Source of the DNA: Trinickia soli
GTDB taxonomy: Bacteria > Pseudomonadota > Gammaproteobacteria > Burkholderiales > Burkholderiaceae
Direction of reading: 5' to 3'
Assembly (NCBI RefSeq): GCF_002879855.1
Contig: NZ_PNYB01000012.1
Span: 62,001 to 126,000, forward strand
Length of the DNA stretch: 64,000 bases
Position numbers and translations under genes: made by a program. Positions 37,424 through 45,886 of this stretch are shown here, piece by piece; position 1 is the stretch's first letter, and each line of letters opens with the position of its first letter. A model generated the notes under the pieces. It did no database searches. It saw only the letters and a list, made by a program, of their open reading frames with translations, and was not told the origin of the DNA.

Positions 37424-38275
37424 TCAGCGGTTCTCCCCGTTCACGCGTGTCTTCGCGGCCTCAGCCTCGAATACCGCGGTGAATACGCCGAGTCGGCCTT
37501 CCAGAAGGTTCCGCCCCAGGTTGGCGGCGAGCTGCGCGAAGTCCGGACCCATTACCACGCCAAGGTTCGGCGAAGGCGGCGGCCCCGACTCACGCAATTG
37601 GGTGATCCAGGCTTTGGCGGCTTCCGTGTCGTCTCGCGATGCCAGCGTTCGGAATCCCGCTTGTTCGATCGCCTCGCGCGTCGCGTCGGCCGTCATCAGG
37701 AAGCTGGTTGCTGGCGTTCTCGCCCAGGGCACAGGATAGTGCGGTTCGCCACCGTTTGCGACGACGTCGAACATCGCGAACGTACCGCCTGGTTTCAACA
37801 CGCGTGCGATCTCCCGGTAAAGCCGTGCGCGATCGGCGATGTTCATCGCCACGTGCTGCAGCAAGGCGACGTCGAAATCGCAGTCGTCGAATGGCAGCGC
37901 CAACGCACTGCCCGTATGGAACGACACCCGTTCGCTTTGCCCTGTACGGTGGGTGAGATAGCGTGCCGCATCCACGAACGGTTCGCTGAGGTCGATACCT
38001 GTGACCCGGCATCCATAGGTCGCAGAGAGAAAACGGGCCGGCCCGCCAACGCCCGACCCGACATCCAGCACCGACATGTCGGCGGTGATGCCGGCCAACC
38101 CGGCAAGCTCGGCGGTAGCGGCAAGCCCGCGGGTATGAAATTGGTCGAGGGTACCCAGTTGTTGCGGAGTGAGCGGCTGATCCTCCGGCCAATGGGCTGC
38201 CAGTGCATGCTTCAGCCGCTCGGTCAGGCCGGTCGCGCGATAGTGATCGCGCACGTCATCAAGTACATCAGTCAT
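37424..38275 (-). CDS. Class I SAM-dependent methyltransferase
   Basis: 283 residues. SAM motif I is VLDVGSGVGGPARFL (about residue 70), followed by VTGIDLSEPFVDAAR, a DVALLQHVAMNI post-II region and REIARVLKPGGTFAMFDV motif III. This is the ubiquinone/sterol-type methyltransferase family (Methyltransf_11). The substrate is unknown. The ATG at 38275 has GGAGG nine bases upstream, so I reject a 42-residue longer form. It is divergent from the LysR gene at 38407, which may regulate it. Confidence 0.85.
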   Translation of the reverse strand: MTDVLDDVRDHYRATGLTERLKHALAAHWPEDQPLTPQQLGTLDQFHTRGLAATAELAGLAGITADMSVLDVGSGVGGPARFLSATYGCRVTGIDLSEPFVDAARYLTHRTGQSERVSFHTGSALALPFDDCDFDVALLQHVAMNIADRARLYREIARVLKPGGTFAMFDVVANGGEPHYPVPWARTPATSFLMTADATREAIEQAGFRTLASRDDTEAAKAWITQLRESGPPPSPNLGVVMGPDFAQLAANLGRNLLEGRLGVFTAVFEAEAAKTRVNGENR

Positions 38276-38406
38276 TGCCAGGTTCCTCCACGGTATTGGC
38301 GAATGGATCAGGGCTTGCGAGCCCGGATTGACGCGACGCCTCGTCGGTAGCCGTAGGTGTACCATGACCGCTCGCGAGCGACTATTCACCACAATGTTCA
38401 CGGGCT

Positions 38407-39345
38407 ATGAAGCAGAACTTCACAGTCAGGCAGGGCGCGCTCGATGGCGTGGAGGTGTTTCTGAGCGTTGCTCAGCATCGCAGTTTTCGCCGGGCCGCCG
38501 CGCAATTGGGCATGACGCCGTCGGCTGTCAGCCAGGCGGTGCGCGTGCTCGAAGCGCGCATCGGCGCAGCGCTCTTCATTCGCACCACGCGTAGCGTCGG
38601 CCTGACCGAAGCAGGGGAACGGTTTCTTTCGCAGGCAAAGCCTGCCTTCGAAGAGCTGGTCGCCGCCAGCGAGGTTGCGCGCGGATTGGGCCAGCGGCCC
38701 ACCGGGTTGCTGCGTCTTTCGGTGCCGCGCGCGGCGGTGCCGATCCTGCTTGAACCCCTGATTGCATCGTTCTGCCAGGCGTATTCCGAGGTCGAAGTGG
38801 AGATCGCCGCGACGAAGGAGTTGATCGATCTTGCGGCGGAAGGCTTTGACGCCGGCATCCGGCTGGGTCAATTCGTCGATGCCGACATGGTCGCCGTACC
38901 GATGACGCCGCCGTTTCGTCTCGTCGTTGTCGGCAGCCCTGCCTATTTCGCGGGTCGCACCCAGCCCCGGCACACGGACGAGTTGCGCCAACATGCGTGC
39001 GTGCGATGGCGGCGATCCAACGGGGCGCTCGCGCTATGGACATTCAACGACAGCGGCCATCCGATCGAAATCGCCGTAGCCGGTCCGCTCATCGCCAGTG
39101 ATTTCTCCACCATGCTTGGCGCGGCAGTTGAAGGCGTCGGCTTGGCTCAGGTGCCCGAGCCGATTGCCGCGGAAGCGCTGAAAACGGGCAAGTTGGTGCA
39201 AGTGCTCGAGCCGTTCGCACCGATGACGCCCGGCGTATTTCTCTACTATCCAAGCCGCCGGCAGATCATGCCGAAGCTGCGCGCCTTCATCGATCATGTG
39301 AAGCGCCGCCGGGGAGACCTCGGCAACGTCGCGGGGGAAACGTGA
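38407..39345 (+). CDS. LysR-type regulator, CrgA/DmlR-like
   Basis: 312 residues: HTH near residues 15-70 (VAQHRSFRRAAAQLGMTPSAVSQAVRVLEARIG) and a C-terminal effector domain with FDAGIRLGQFVDADMVAVPM and VGSPAYFAGR, which place it in the large CrgA/DmlR-like branch. It is divergent from the methyltransferase with 131 bp between starts and is the likely regulator of it and possibly of the GST gene. Confidence 0.87.
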   Translation: MKQNFTVRQGALDGVEVFLSVAQHRSFRRAAAQLGMTPSAVSQAVRVLEARIGAALFIRTTRSVGLTEAGERFLSQAKPAFEELVAASEVARGLGQRPTGLLRLSVPRAAVPILLEPLIASFCQAYSEVEVEIAATKELIDLAAEGFDAGIRLGQFVDADMVAVPMTPPFRLVVVGSPAYFAGRTQPRHTDELRQHACVRWRRSNGALALWTFNDSGHPIEIAVAGPLIASDFSTMLGAAVEGVGLAQVPEPIAAEALKTGKLVQVLEPFAPMTPGVFLYYPSRRQIMPKLRAFIDHVKRRRGDLGNVAGET

Positions 39346-39396
39346 TTGGTGCCCGGCCAATGTGTGTGTAGGGCGGGCTGGACGGCCTGCCTGCCC

Positions 39397-40332
39397 CTAC
39401 GCGCTTCTCCGCCGCGCCGCTCGACCTTGCGCCGCCTTCGTCCCCGCCAGAATCTCGTCGTGCATCTCGCGCAGCACCTCGACGAACGCCGCCGCCAGGC
39501 GTTCGCGCGGGCGGTGGGGCGGAAACAGCAAATAAGTCGGGAATATCACGGCCGGCGAGAACGGACGAATTGCCACGTCCGGCCCGACGAAATCCCGAGC
39601 GACGATCGGATGCGACAACGTCACACCCATCCCGCACCGCACCATCTCGCAACAGATCGCGGAATACTGCGCTTCGATTGCCAACACGCGCTCCACGCCC
39701 GCGCGCACGAATACTTCGTCCATCTGCGAACGCGTCCCGTCCCCGTGACAGAGCGAGATGAACGATTCGCCGCTCAGATCCGCAGGCGTGATCGAGGCTT
39801 TTTTCGCGAGGCGATGCTTGGCCGGCAGCACGCATACCGCTGCCACCTCCGATAGCAGCTCGACCTGGCAGCTCGACGACTCGCCGATGTACACCGCGAC
39901 GCCCAAATCGCAGAATTGCGAGGCCGTCCAGTGGTTGACGGTGGCCGACGTATTGACGTGCAGCGACACGGTCACACCCGGATGCTGGCTTTGAAAGCGG
40001 CTGATGGCCCGCGGCACGAGGGCGAGGCCGGCCGATGGCACCGCAGCGATCCGCAAGCGCCCGCTGCCGAGGTTACGGATCTGCGCGGCGGCAGTTGCGA
40101 GCCCCTGCAGCCCCACATAAGCGCGCTCGACTTCGCGAAAGAAGGCCGTGCCTTCCGTGGTGGGCACGAGCCGTGCGCCCGTGCGTTGAAACAGCGTGAG
40201 TCCCGTGTCGCCTTCCAATTGCGAGATCAGTCGGCTCACATTCGGCTGAGACGTGAACAACGCCTTCGCCGCGGCCGTCATCGAGCCGGCCACCATGACG
40301 GCGCGAAACGCTTCGATCTGCTTGAGGTTCAT
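39397..40332 (-). CDS. LysR-type regulator divergent from the PotDABC-like operon
   Basis: 311 residues with HTH (MNLKQIEAFRAVMVAGSMTAAAKALFTSQPNVSRLISQLE) and an effector domain resembling NocR/OccR-type opine regulators (FLAVYIGE-type segment is here DLGVAVYIGES). The Arg/Ala-rich C-terminal tail is short. It is divergent from the ABC transporter operon with a 181-bp promoter region containing a dyad. An opine-regulator resemblance would fit the opine-oxidase-like enzymes downstream; this is an impression from sequence, not a tested assignment. Confidence 0.85.
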   Translation of the reverse strand: MNLKQIEAFRAVMVAGSMTAAAKALFTSQPNVSRLISQLEGDTGLTLFQRTGARLVPTTEGTAFFREVERAYVGLQGLATAAAQIRNLGSGRLRIAAVPSAGLALVPRAISRFQSQHPGVTVSLHVNTSATVNHWTASQFCDLGVAVYIGESSSCQVELLSEVAAVCVLPAKHRLAKKASITPADLSGESFISLCHGDGTRSQMDEVFVRAGVERVLAIEAQYSAICCEMVRCGMGVTLSHPIVARDFVGPDVAIRPFSPAVIFPTYLLFPPHRPRERLAAAFVEVLREMHDEILAGTKAAQGRAARRRSA

Positions 40333-40390
40333 CGCTTGTTCCCCCGTTCACGGCCCGCAGGCGCCATCATCGTCACGGCAAGGCCATATC

Positions 40391-40404
40391 ATCTATGAAT
40401 AGAT
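40391..40404. promoter_or_regulatory. Inverted repeat in LysR/ABC intergenic region
   Basis: ATCTAT-GA-ATAGAT forms a 6-bp perfect inverted repeat 59 bp upstream of the LysR start and about 110 bp upstream of the ABC operon. It sits in an AT-rich segment where a LysR protein is expected to bind. Confidence 0.45.
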
Positions 40405-40513
40405 CCGTATTTTATTCGTATTGGACGATATGGGTTGTGGCGCGCGAAACTGCAACGCATCGGCTCAAATCGTTTGCGCCGACGCGCTTAAAACCACATT
40501 GGAGATCGTCGTC

Positions 40514-41581
40514 ATGAAGAACGCGTTGCGTCGTCCTTCCCTGTCCATGCCGCATGCCTTGCTGGCGGCGTTCGCGCTGTCGGGCGCGCTGGCGGCCACC
40601 GGCCGCGCTCACGCCGAATCGACGCTGTACGTAGCCAACGTCGGCGGCTCCAATGAACAGCTTTATCGACAAAAGATCGATCCGCCCTTCGAGAAAGCGC
40701 ACAACGTGCGGATCGTCTATGTGGCGGGAAACTCGACCGATACGCTCGCGAAGCTGCAGGCGCAAAAAGGCCACGAGCAGATCAACGTCGCAGTGATGGA
40801 CGACGGTCCCACCTATCAAGCCATGGCGCTCGGACTGTGCGGCAAAGTCGACGACGCCCCGGTCATGAGCGATCTTTATCCGCTCGCGCATTTGGGGCCG
40901 ACCGCGGTCGGTATCGGTATGGTCGCGACGGGTATCGGCTATAACGAGAAGGCGTTCAAGAAGCTGGGCTTGCCCCCGCCCGATTCCTGGAGCGTGCTGA
41001 CCGATGCGCGCCTGAAGGGAAAAATCGGCGTGCCGCCGATCACCAACACGTATGGGCTGCATACGCTCGTCATGCTCGCGCGCATGGCCGGCGGCGGGGA
41101 AAAGAACATCGACCCGGGCTTCGAGACGATGACCACGAAGGTGGCGCCGAACGTGCTGTCATGGGCGCCGACGCCGGGTGAAATGGACGGCCTGATGCAA
41201 TCGGGCGACGTGATCCTCGCGCCGTATGGAAGCGGCCGCGCCGTGGCGCTTCAGAACACGGGCTTTCCGCTCAAGTTCATCTACCCGAAGCAAGGCGGCG
41301 TGGCGCTGCAAGTGGCCGCATGCGTTGTAGCGCAGAACGCTCAGCCCGAACTCTCGCAGCAGTTCGTTCAGTACTTGTTGAGCCCGCAGGTGCAGGCGAT
41401 GCAGGCCGAAGACATCGGGCTCGGGCCGGTCAACAAGACGGTGAAGCTGTCGCCGCAAGTAGCCGCGCGCGTGCCATACGGCCCCGATCAGATCGCGAAG
41501 CTCACGACGGTCGATTGGGCCACCGTCAATGAGCATCGCACTCAATGGACTGAACGGTGGAATCGTTCGGTCGAGCACTGA
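40514..41581 (+). CDS. ABC transporter periplasmic binding protein, PotD-like
   Basis: 355 residues with a signal peptide (hydrophobic core then GRAHA-E, cleavage near residue 35). The fold is the spermidine/putrescine or iron binding class II type: STLYVANVGGSNEQLY, GIGMVATGIGYNEKAF and the hinge WAPTPGEMDGLMQSGDVILAPYGSGRA. Two cysteines (LGLCGKV and VAACVVAQ) may form a disulfide. It delivers the solute to the downstream permeases. The ATG at 40514 has GGAGA nine bases upstream; a longer upstream frame is rejected. Substrate is probably a cationic amine or amino acid derivative. Confidence 0.87.
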   Translation: MKNALRRPSLSMPHALLAAFALSGALAATGRAHAESTLYVANVGGSNEQLYRQKIDPPFEKAHNVRIVYVAGNSTDTLAKLQAQKGHEQINVAVMDDGPTYQAMALGLCGKVDDAPVMSDLYPLAHLGPTAVGIGMVATGIGYNEKAFKKLGLPPPDSWSVLTDARLKGKIGVPPITNTYGLHTLVMLARMAGGGEKNIDPGFETMTTKVAPNVLSWAPTPGEMDGLMQSGDVILAPYGSGRAVALQNTGFPLKFIYPKQGGVALQVAACVVAQNAQPELSQQFVQYLLSPQVQAMQAEDIGLGPVNKTVKLSPQVAARVPYGPDQIAKLTTVDWATVNEHRTQWTERWNRSVEH

Positions 41582-41645
41582 TTGACGCTTGCGCGAGCGG
41601 TGCGCGTGGTGCGCACTGCATGCCTCACATGAAGGATGGACGCAG

Positions 41646-42716
41646 ATGAGCTTTCTCTCCCTGCAAGGTATTTCGAAGCGGTACGGCGATTTCACAGCGA
41701 TCGAGCAACTCGACCTGGAGGTCGAACGGGGCGAATTCTTGTCGCTGCTCGGCCCGTCGGGCTGCGGCAAGACCACGACGCTGCAGATGGTGGCCGGCTT
41801 CGTTACGCCGAGCACCGGCCGCATTTTGCTCGACGGCCGTGACATCACGAATGAGCGCCCGGAGAAGCGCGGCATCGGCGTCGTGTTTCAAAGCTATGCG
41901 CTGTTTCCGCACATGACCGTGGCCGGCAATGTCGGCTTCGGCCTGGAAATGCGCAAGATGAAGCGCGAGCAGCGCGCACAACGCATCGCCGAGACACTCG
42001 AACTCGTGCATTTGACCGGGCTCGATGCGCGCTATCCGAAGGAGCTCTCGGGCGGGCAGCGGCAACGTGTGGCAATTGCCCGTGCGATCGCGATGCAGCC
42101 CGAGCTCTTACTGCTCGACGAGCCGATGTCGAACCTCGATGCGAAGCTACGCGAGGAAATGCATATCGAGCTGCGTGCGATTCAGAAGCGGCTCGGCATC
42201 ACGACGATTCTCGTGACGCACGATCAGGTGGAGGCGATGACGATGAGCGATCGCATCGCCGTCATGCACGGAGGGAAGATCGCGCAACTGAGCACGCCGT
42301 TCGAGGCCTACGAACGTCCGGCTACGCCGTTCGCCTCGACCTTCCTCGGCCGCACCAACACCCTCGCGGGCCAGGTGCTGCGCAATAACCCCCGCTGTGC
42401 GGAGGTGGAGGTGGCGGGTGCCACGTTGCACGTGCCGCGCGAGGGACGCGATGTCACCGGCGCCGTCAACGTGTATATCCGCCCCGAGAAGGTGCGCATC
42501 GCCAACGGCGACGCGCGGGTGTGGGGACGTGTCGCGACGCGCGTGTTCGTGGGCAATCAGTGGCTGCTCGTCGTCGAAACCTCGCTCGGCAGGCTTCATG
42601 TCGCGCAGCCCAACCACGGCGCGCCGCCACCCGATGAAGGGCAAGACGTGGGGCTGGCCTGGACCGACGACGACCTGCGCGTATTGAGCCCGGAGGGCAA
42701 TCATGGCCACGCTTGA
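41646..42716 (+). CDS. ABC transporter ATPase, PotA-like
   Basis: 356 residues. Walker A is GPSGCGKTT, the signature ELSGGQRQRVAIARAIA, Walker B LLLLDEPMSNLD and the switch histidine lies in LVTHDQVEAM. A C-terminal TOBE/OB region (about 240-350) has VNVYIRPEKVRIANGD, as in PotA, UgpC and FbpC. It energises the two downstream permeases. The ATG at 41646 matches family starts. Its 3' end overlaps the first permease gene by 14 bp. Confidence 0.92.
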   Translation: MSFLSLQGISKRYGDFTAIEQLDLEVERGEFLSLLGPSGCGKTTTLQMVAGFVTPSTGRILLDGRDITNERPEKRGIGVVFQSYALFPHMTVAGNVGFGLEMRKMKREQRAQRIAETLELVHLTGLDARYPKELSGGQRQRVAIARAIAMQPELLLLDEPMSNLDAKLREEMHIELRAIQKRLGITTILVTHDQVEAMTMSDRIAVMHGGKIAQLSTPFEAYERPATPFASTFLGRTNTLAGQVLRNNPRCAEVEVAGATLHVPREGRDVTGAVNVYIRPEKVRIANGDARVWGRVATRVFVGNQWLLVVETSLGRLHVAQPNHGAPPPDEGQDVGLAWTDDDLRVLSPEGNHGHA

Positions 42717-43575
42717 CGACGCGCGCGGCGGTGCCGCGCCCTGGCTGCTGTCCGCACCCGCGCTGCTGCTTTTCGCTGCGTTGCTGCTGGTCCCGCTGCT
42801 GCTGACGTTCGTGCTGTCGTTTCACGTCTTTCGCGACATGGCGGGCGTGCAGCCGGGCTACACGCTGCGCAACTATCTGCAGGTCGTGACCGATCCGTAC
42901 TACGGCACAATCTTTCTGCGCACGGGCGCGCTCGCGTTCGCCGTGACGCTGCTCTCGATCGTGCTCGGCGTGCCGGAGACGATCGTGCTCGCTCGGATGC
43001 GCAGGCCGTGGCAGTCGATTTGCCTGCTGATCGTCATCGGGCCGCTGTTGATCTCCGTCGTCGTGCGCACGCTGGGCTGGCAGATCCTGCTCGGCAACAA
43101 CGGCGTGATCAACAAGCTGCTGCAGGCCTTCGGCATCACCGACGAACCGATTCGCTTCGTCTTCACGATGACCGGTGTGGTCGTTGCGCTCACGCACGTG
43201 CTCGTGCCGTTCATGGTGATGTCGGTCTGGGCCACGCTGCAAAAGCTCGATCCGCAGGTGGAGTGGGCCGGCCGTTCGCTCGGCGCCTCGCCGCTGCGCG
43301 TGTTTCGGCGCGTCGTGCTGCCGCAGATTCTGCCCGGTGTGCTGTCGGGCTCGATCATCGTCTTCGCGCTCTCGGCCTCCGCATTCGCCACGCCCGCGCT
43401 CATCGGCGGGCGGCGACTGAAGGTGGTTGCCACGGCCGCTTACGACGAGTTTCTCGGCACGCTCAATTGGCCGCTCGGCGCGAGCATCGCAGTGCTGTTG
43501 CTGATCGCGAACGTTGCGATCGTCATGGGCTGCAGCCGGCTTGCCGAACGTCGCTTCAAGCACGTCTTCGATTGA
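42703..43575 (+). CDS. ABC transporter permease, PotB-like
   Basis: 290 residues with about six hydrophobic segments. The EAA-type cytoplasmic loop that contacts the ATPase is EWAGRSLGASPLRVFRRVVLPQILPGVLSG (about residues 185-215). The first segment is LLSAPALLLFAALLLVPLLLTF. It starts within the ATPase gene (14-bp overlap), indicating translational coupling, and is followed by the second permease after 10 bp. Confidence 0.9.
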   Translation: MATLDDARGGAAPWLLSAPALLLFAALLLVPLLLTFVLSFHVFRDMAGVQPGYTLRNYLQVVTDPYYGTIFLRTGALAFAVTLLSIVLGVPETIVLARMRRPWQSICLLIVIGPLLISVVVRTLGWQILLGNNGVINKLLQAFGITDEPIRFVFTMTGVVVALTHVLVPFMVMSVWATLQKLDPQVEWAGRSLGASPLRVFRRVVLPQILPGVLSGSIIVFALSASAFATPALIGGRRLKVVATAAYDEFLGTLNWPLGASIAVLLLIANVAIVMGCSRLAERRFKHVFD

Positions 43576-43585
43576 GGGGGAAGCG

Positions 43586-44383
43586 ATGAAGCAAAACGGA
43601 TTCTTCTCGCTCGTCTATAACGCGTTCTTTCTGACGTTCATCCTTGCGCCGCTCGTCGTCGTGATGCTGGTCGCGTTTACGGATAAGGGCTATATCTCGA
43701 TGCCGTTCCACGGCGCGTCGCTGCGTTGGTTCCGCGCGATTCTCGAAGACGACGACATCGTCTCGTCGTTCTGGCTGTCGGTGCGGCTCGCATTTTCGGC
43801 GGCGACGATCGGCGTGGCGCTCGCGGTGCCAGCCGCGCTCGCCATTGCACGCTATCGCTTCCGCGGACGCGGGGCAGTAATGGCGTTCTTTCTGTCGCCG
43901 ATGATGATTCCCGCCGTCGTGCTCGGCATCGCATTTCTGCGGTTCTTATCCCTGCTCGGGGTTGGCGGATCGTTTTGGGCGCTCGTCTGCACGCACGTCG
44001 TGATCGTACTGCCCTATGCGCTGCGTCTCACGCTGTCGTCGGTGGTGGGGCTCGACCGTGATGCCGAGCGCGCCGCGCTGTCGTGCGGAGCGGGTCGCTT
44101 CACGGCATTTCGCCGAGTCGTGCTGCCGATGATCATGACCGGCGTCGCCGGCGGTTGGCTGTTGTCGTTCATCCAGAGTTTCGACGAGCTGACCATGACG
44201 ATCTTCGTCGCCACGCCTGGCACGACGACGCTTCCGGTTGCCATGTACAACGCGATCGCGCAGACGATCGACCCGCTCGTCGCCTCGGTGTCGGCCGTGT
44301 TGATCGTGGGGACCGTGCTGCTGATGGTGATCCTCGACCGCCTGGTTGGGCTGGACCGTATCCTGATTGGGGAAGTTCGATGA
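43586..44383 (+). CDS. ABC transporter permease, PotC-like
   Basis: 265 residues with about six membrane segments. The coupling loop is ERAALSCGAGRFTAFRRVVLPMIMTGVAGG (about 155-185), and SFDELTMTIFVATPGTTTLPV is characteristic of PotC-like permeases. GGGGGAA precedes the ATG at 43586. The stop overlaps the next gene by 4 bp, tying transport to the oxidoreductase genes. Confidence 0.9.
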   Translation: MKQNGFFSLVYNAFFLTFILAPLVVVMLVAFTDKGYISMPFHGASLRWFRAILEDDDIVSSFWLSVRLAFSAATIGVALAVPAALAIARYRFRGRGAVMAFFLSPMMIPAVVLGIAFLRFLSLLGVGGSFWALVCTHVVIVLPYALRLTLSSVVGLDRDAERAALSCGAGRFTAFRRVVLPMIMTGVAGGWLLSFIQSFDELTMTIFVATPGTTTLPVAMYNAIAQTIDPLVASVSAVLIVGTVLLMVILDRLVGLDRILIGEVR

Positions 44384-45525
44384 CATTGAAGGCATCTCCG
44401 AGCGCCGATGTGCTTGTGATCGGCGGCGGGCTGGTCGGCTCGGCGCTTGCATACGGGCTTGCGCGCGAGGGCGTGCGCGTGACGGTGCTCGACGAAGGCG
44501 ACGGCGGTTTTCGCGCATCGCGCGGCAACTTCGGACTCGTATGGATTCAGGGCAAAGGATATGGCCTGACGCCCTATGCGCGCTGGTCGCGCGGCTCTGC
44601 CTCTCGCTGGCCCGGGTTGGCCACGGGCTTGCTCGACGATGCCGGCATCGATGTCGCGCTGCGTCAGCCCGGCGGTTTTCATTTCTGCTTCTCCGACGCC
44701 GAATTGACCGAACGCCACAAGCGTTTGTCGACACTGCGGCAAGAGATTGGCGATTACCCGTTCGAACTGCTCGACCACCGCGAAGTGCGCGATCGCGTGC
44801 CCGGCATCGGGCCGGCGGTCATCGGCGCCAGTTACACGCCGATGGATGGCCACGTCAATCCGCTGAAACTGCTGCGGGCGTTGCATGCGGGTATGCAGCG
44901 GCGGCGCGTCGAGCTCGTATCGGGAGAACGAGTGGCCGGGATCGAACCGTCCGCCGGTGCGCATGGCGGGTTCGAGGTGAGGACCGATCGCAATACCTAT
45001 CGCGCTGCGCGGCTCGTGCTGGCTGCCGGTCTCGGCAATCGCGCGCTCGCGCCGCTCGTAGGGCTCGACGCACCGGTCTCGCCCAATCGTGGGCAAGTGC
45101 TCGTCAGTGAGCGCGTTGCTCCGTTCTTGCACTATCCGACGTTGAACGTGCGTCAGACCGATGAAGGCACCGTGCAGTTCGGCGACTCGATGGAGGAGGT
45201 CGGTCTCAACGACTTCACAACCACGCGCGTACTCGGCGACATCGCGCGGCGCGGCGTGCGGACTTTCCCCATGCTGCGCGACGTGCGGCTGGTGCGGACC
45301 TGGGCGGCGCTGCGCGTCTATAGCCCGGACGGGTTTCCGATCTACGAACAATCGGCAGCGCATCCGGGCGCCTTCGTCGTGACCTGCCACAGCGGCGTCA
45401 CGCTTGCCGCCGCGCATGCATTGCGTCTCGCGCCCTGGATCGCGGGCGGCCCGATGCCCGACGAACTACCGGCTTTTTCCGCGCGGCGCTTCATGCGTGC
45501 CGCCGTACCGATCTCCGCTCACTGA
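44380..45525 (+). CDS. DAO-type FAD-dependent oxidoreductase (copy 1)
   Basis: 381 residues of the D-amino acid / glycine oxidase (DAO) superfamily. The dinucleotide motif is VLVIGGGLVGSALAYGLAREG followed by VTVLDEGD. RASRGNFGLVWIQGKGYG is an FAD-contact loop. The C-terminal GXF-type region is CHSGVTLAAAHALRLAPWI. It resembles beta-type subunits of opine oxidases and hydroxyproline dehydrogenases. The start overlaps the PotC-like gene (ATGA). It probably oxidises an N-substituted or D-amino acid to an imine. A second DAO protein is encoded at 47275, an unusual doubling. Confidence 0.85.
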   Translation: MTLKASPSADVLVIGGGLVGSALAYGLAREGVRVTVLDEGDGGFRASRGNFGLVWIQGKGYGLTPYARWSRGSASRWPGLATGLLDDAGIDVALRQPGGFHFCFSDAELTERHKRLSTLRQEIGDYPFELLDHREVRDRVPGIGPAVIGASYTPMDGHVNPLKLLRALHAGMQRRRVELVSGERVAGIEPSAGAHGGFEVRTDRNTYRAARLVLAAGLGNRALAPLVGLDAPVSPNRGQVLVSERVAPFLHYPTLNVRQTDEGTVQFGDSMEEVGLNDFTTTRVLGDIARRGVRTFPMLRDVRLVRTWAALRVYSPDGFPIYEQSAAHPGAFVVTCHSGVTLAAAHALRLAPWIAGGPMPDELPAFSARRFMRAAVPISAH

Positions 45526-45532
45526 AACCACC

Positions 45533-45886
45533 ATGAGTTGCCAATCGACACATCCCCTGTTCAAACCGTTGACCGGCGCCGAGGCGCTGGTCGACATCTG
45601 GTTCAACGACGAGCCGCTTTCAGTGCCGGGCGAGCGCTCGGTCGCAGCCGCATTGCTCGCAGCCGGCGTGTCGCGCTTTCGCGCGACGCCCGTCTCGGGC
45701 TCGCCGCGCGCACCGTATTGCATGATGGGCGCGTGCTTCGAATGTCTCGTTGAAATCGACGGCGTGCCGAGCCGACAAAGTTGCATGGTGCAGGTGCGCG
45801 CAGGCATGCGCATTTATTCGCAGGAAGGCGCGCGCGACTTGCCGCCGTTGAACGCCGACGCAGCGGAGCATCATCATGACCGCTGA
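45533..45886 (+). CDS. Small 2Fe-2S-binding protein, HcnA/opine-oxidase gamma-like
   Basis: 117 residues with a Fer2_4 domain. The cluster-binding cysteines follow a C-X4-C-X2-C-X12-C pattern: YCMMGACFECLVEID and then QSCMV. Such subunits join FAD subunits in hydrogen cyanide synthase, opine oxidase and hydroxyproline dehydrogenase complexes, shuttling electrons. The C-terminus is His-rich (EHHHDR). It overlaps the next gene by 11 bp, supporting complex formation with it. Confidence 0.87.
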   Translation: MSCQSTHPLFKPLTGAEALVDIWFNDEPLSVPGERSVAAALLAAGVSRFRATPVSGSPRAPYCMMGACFECLVEIDGVPSRQSCMVQVRAGMRIYSQEGARDLPPLNADAAEHHHDR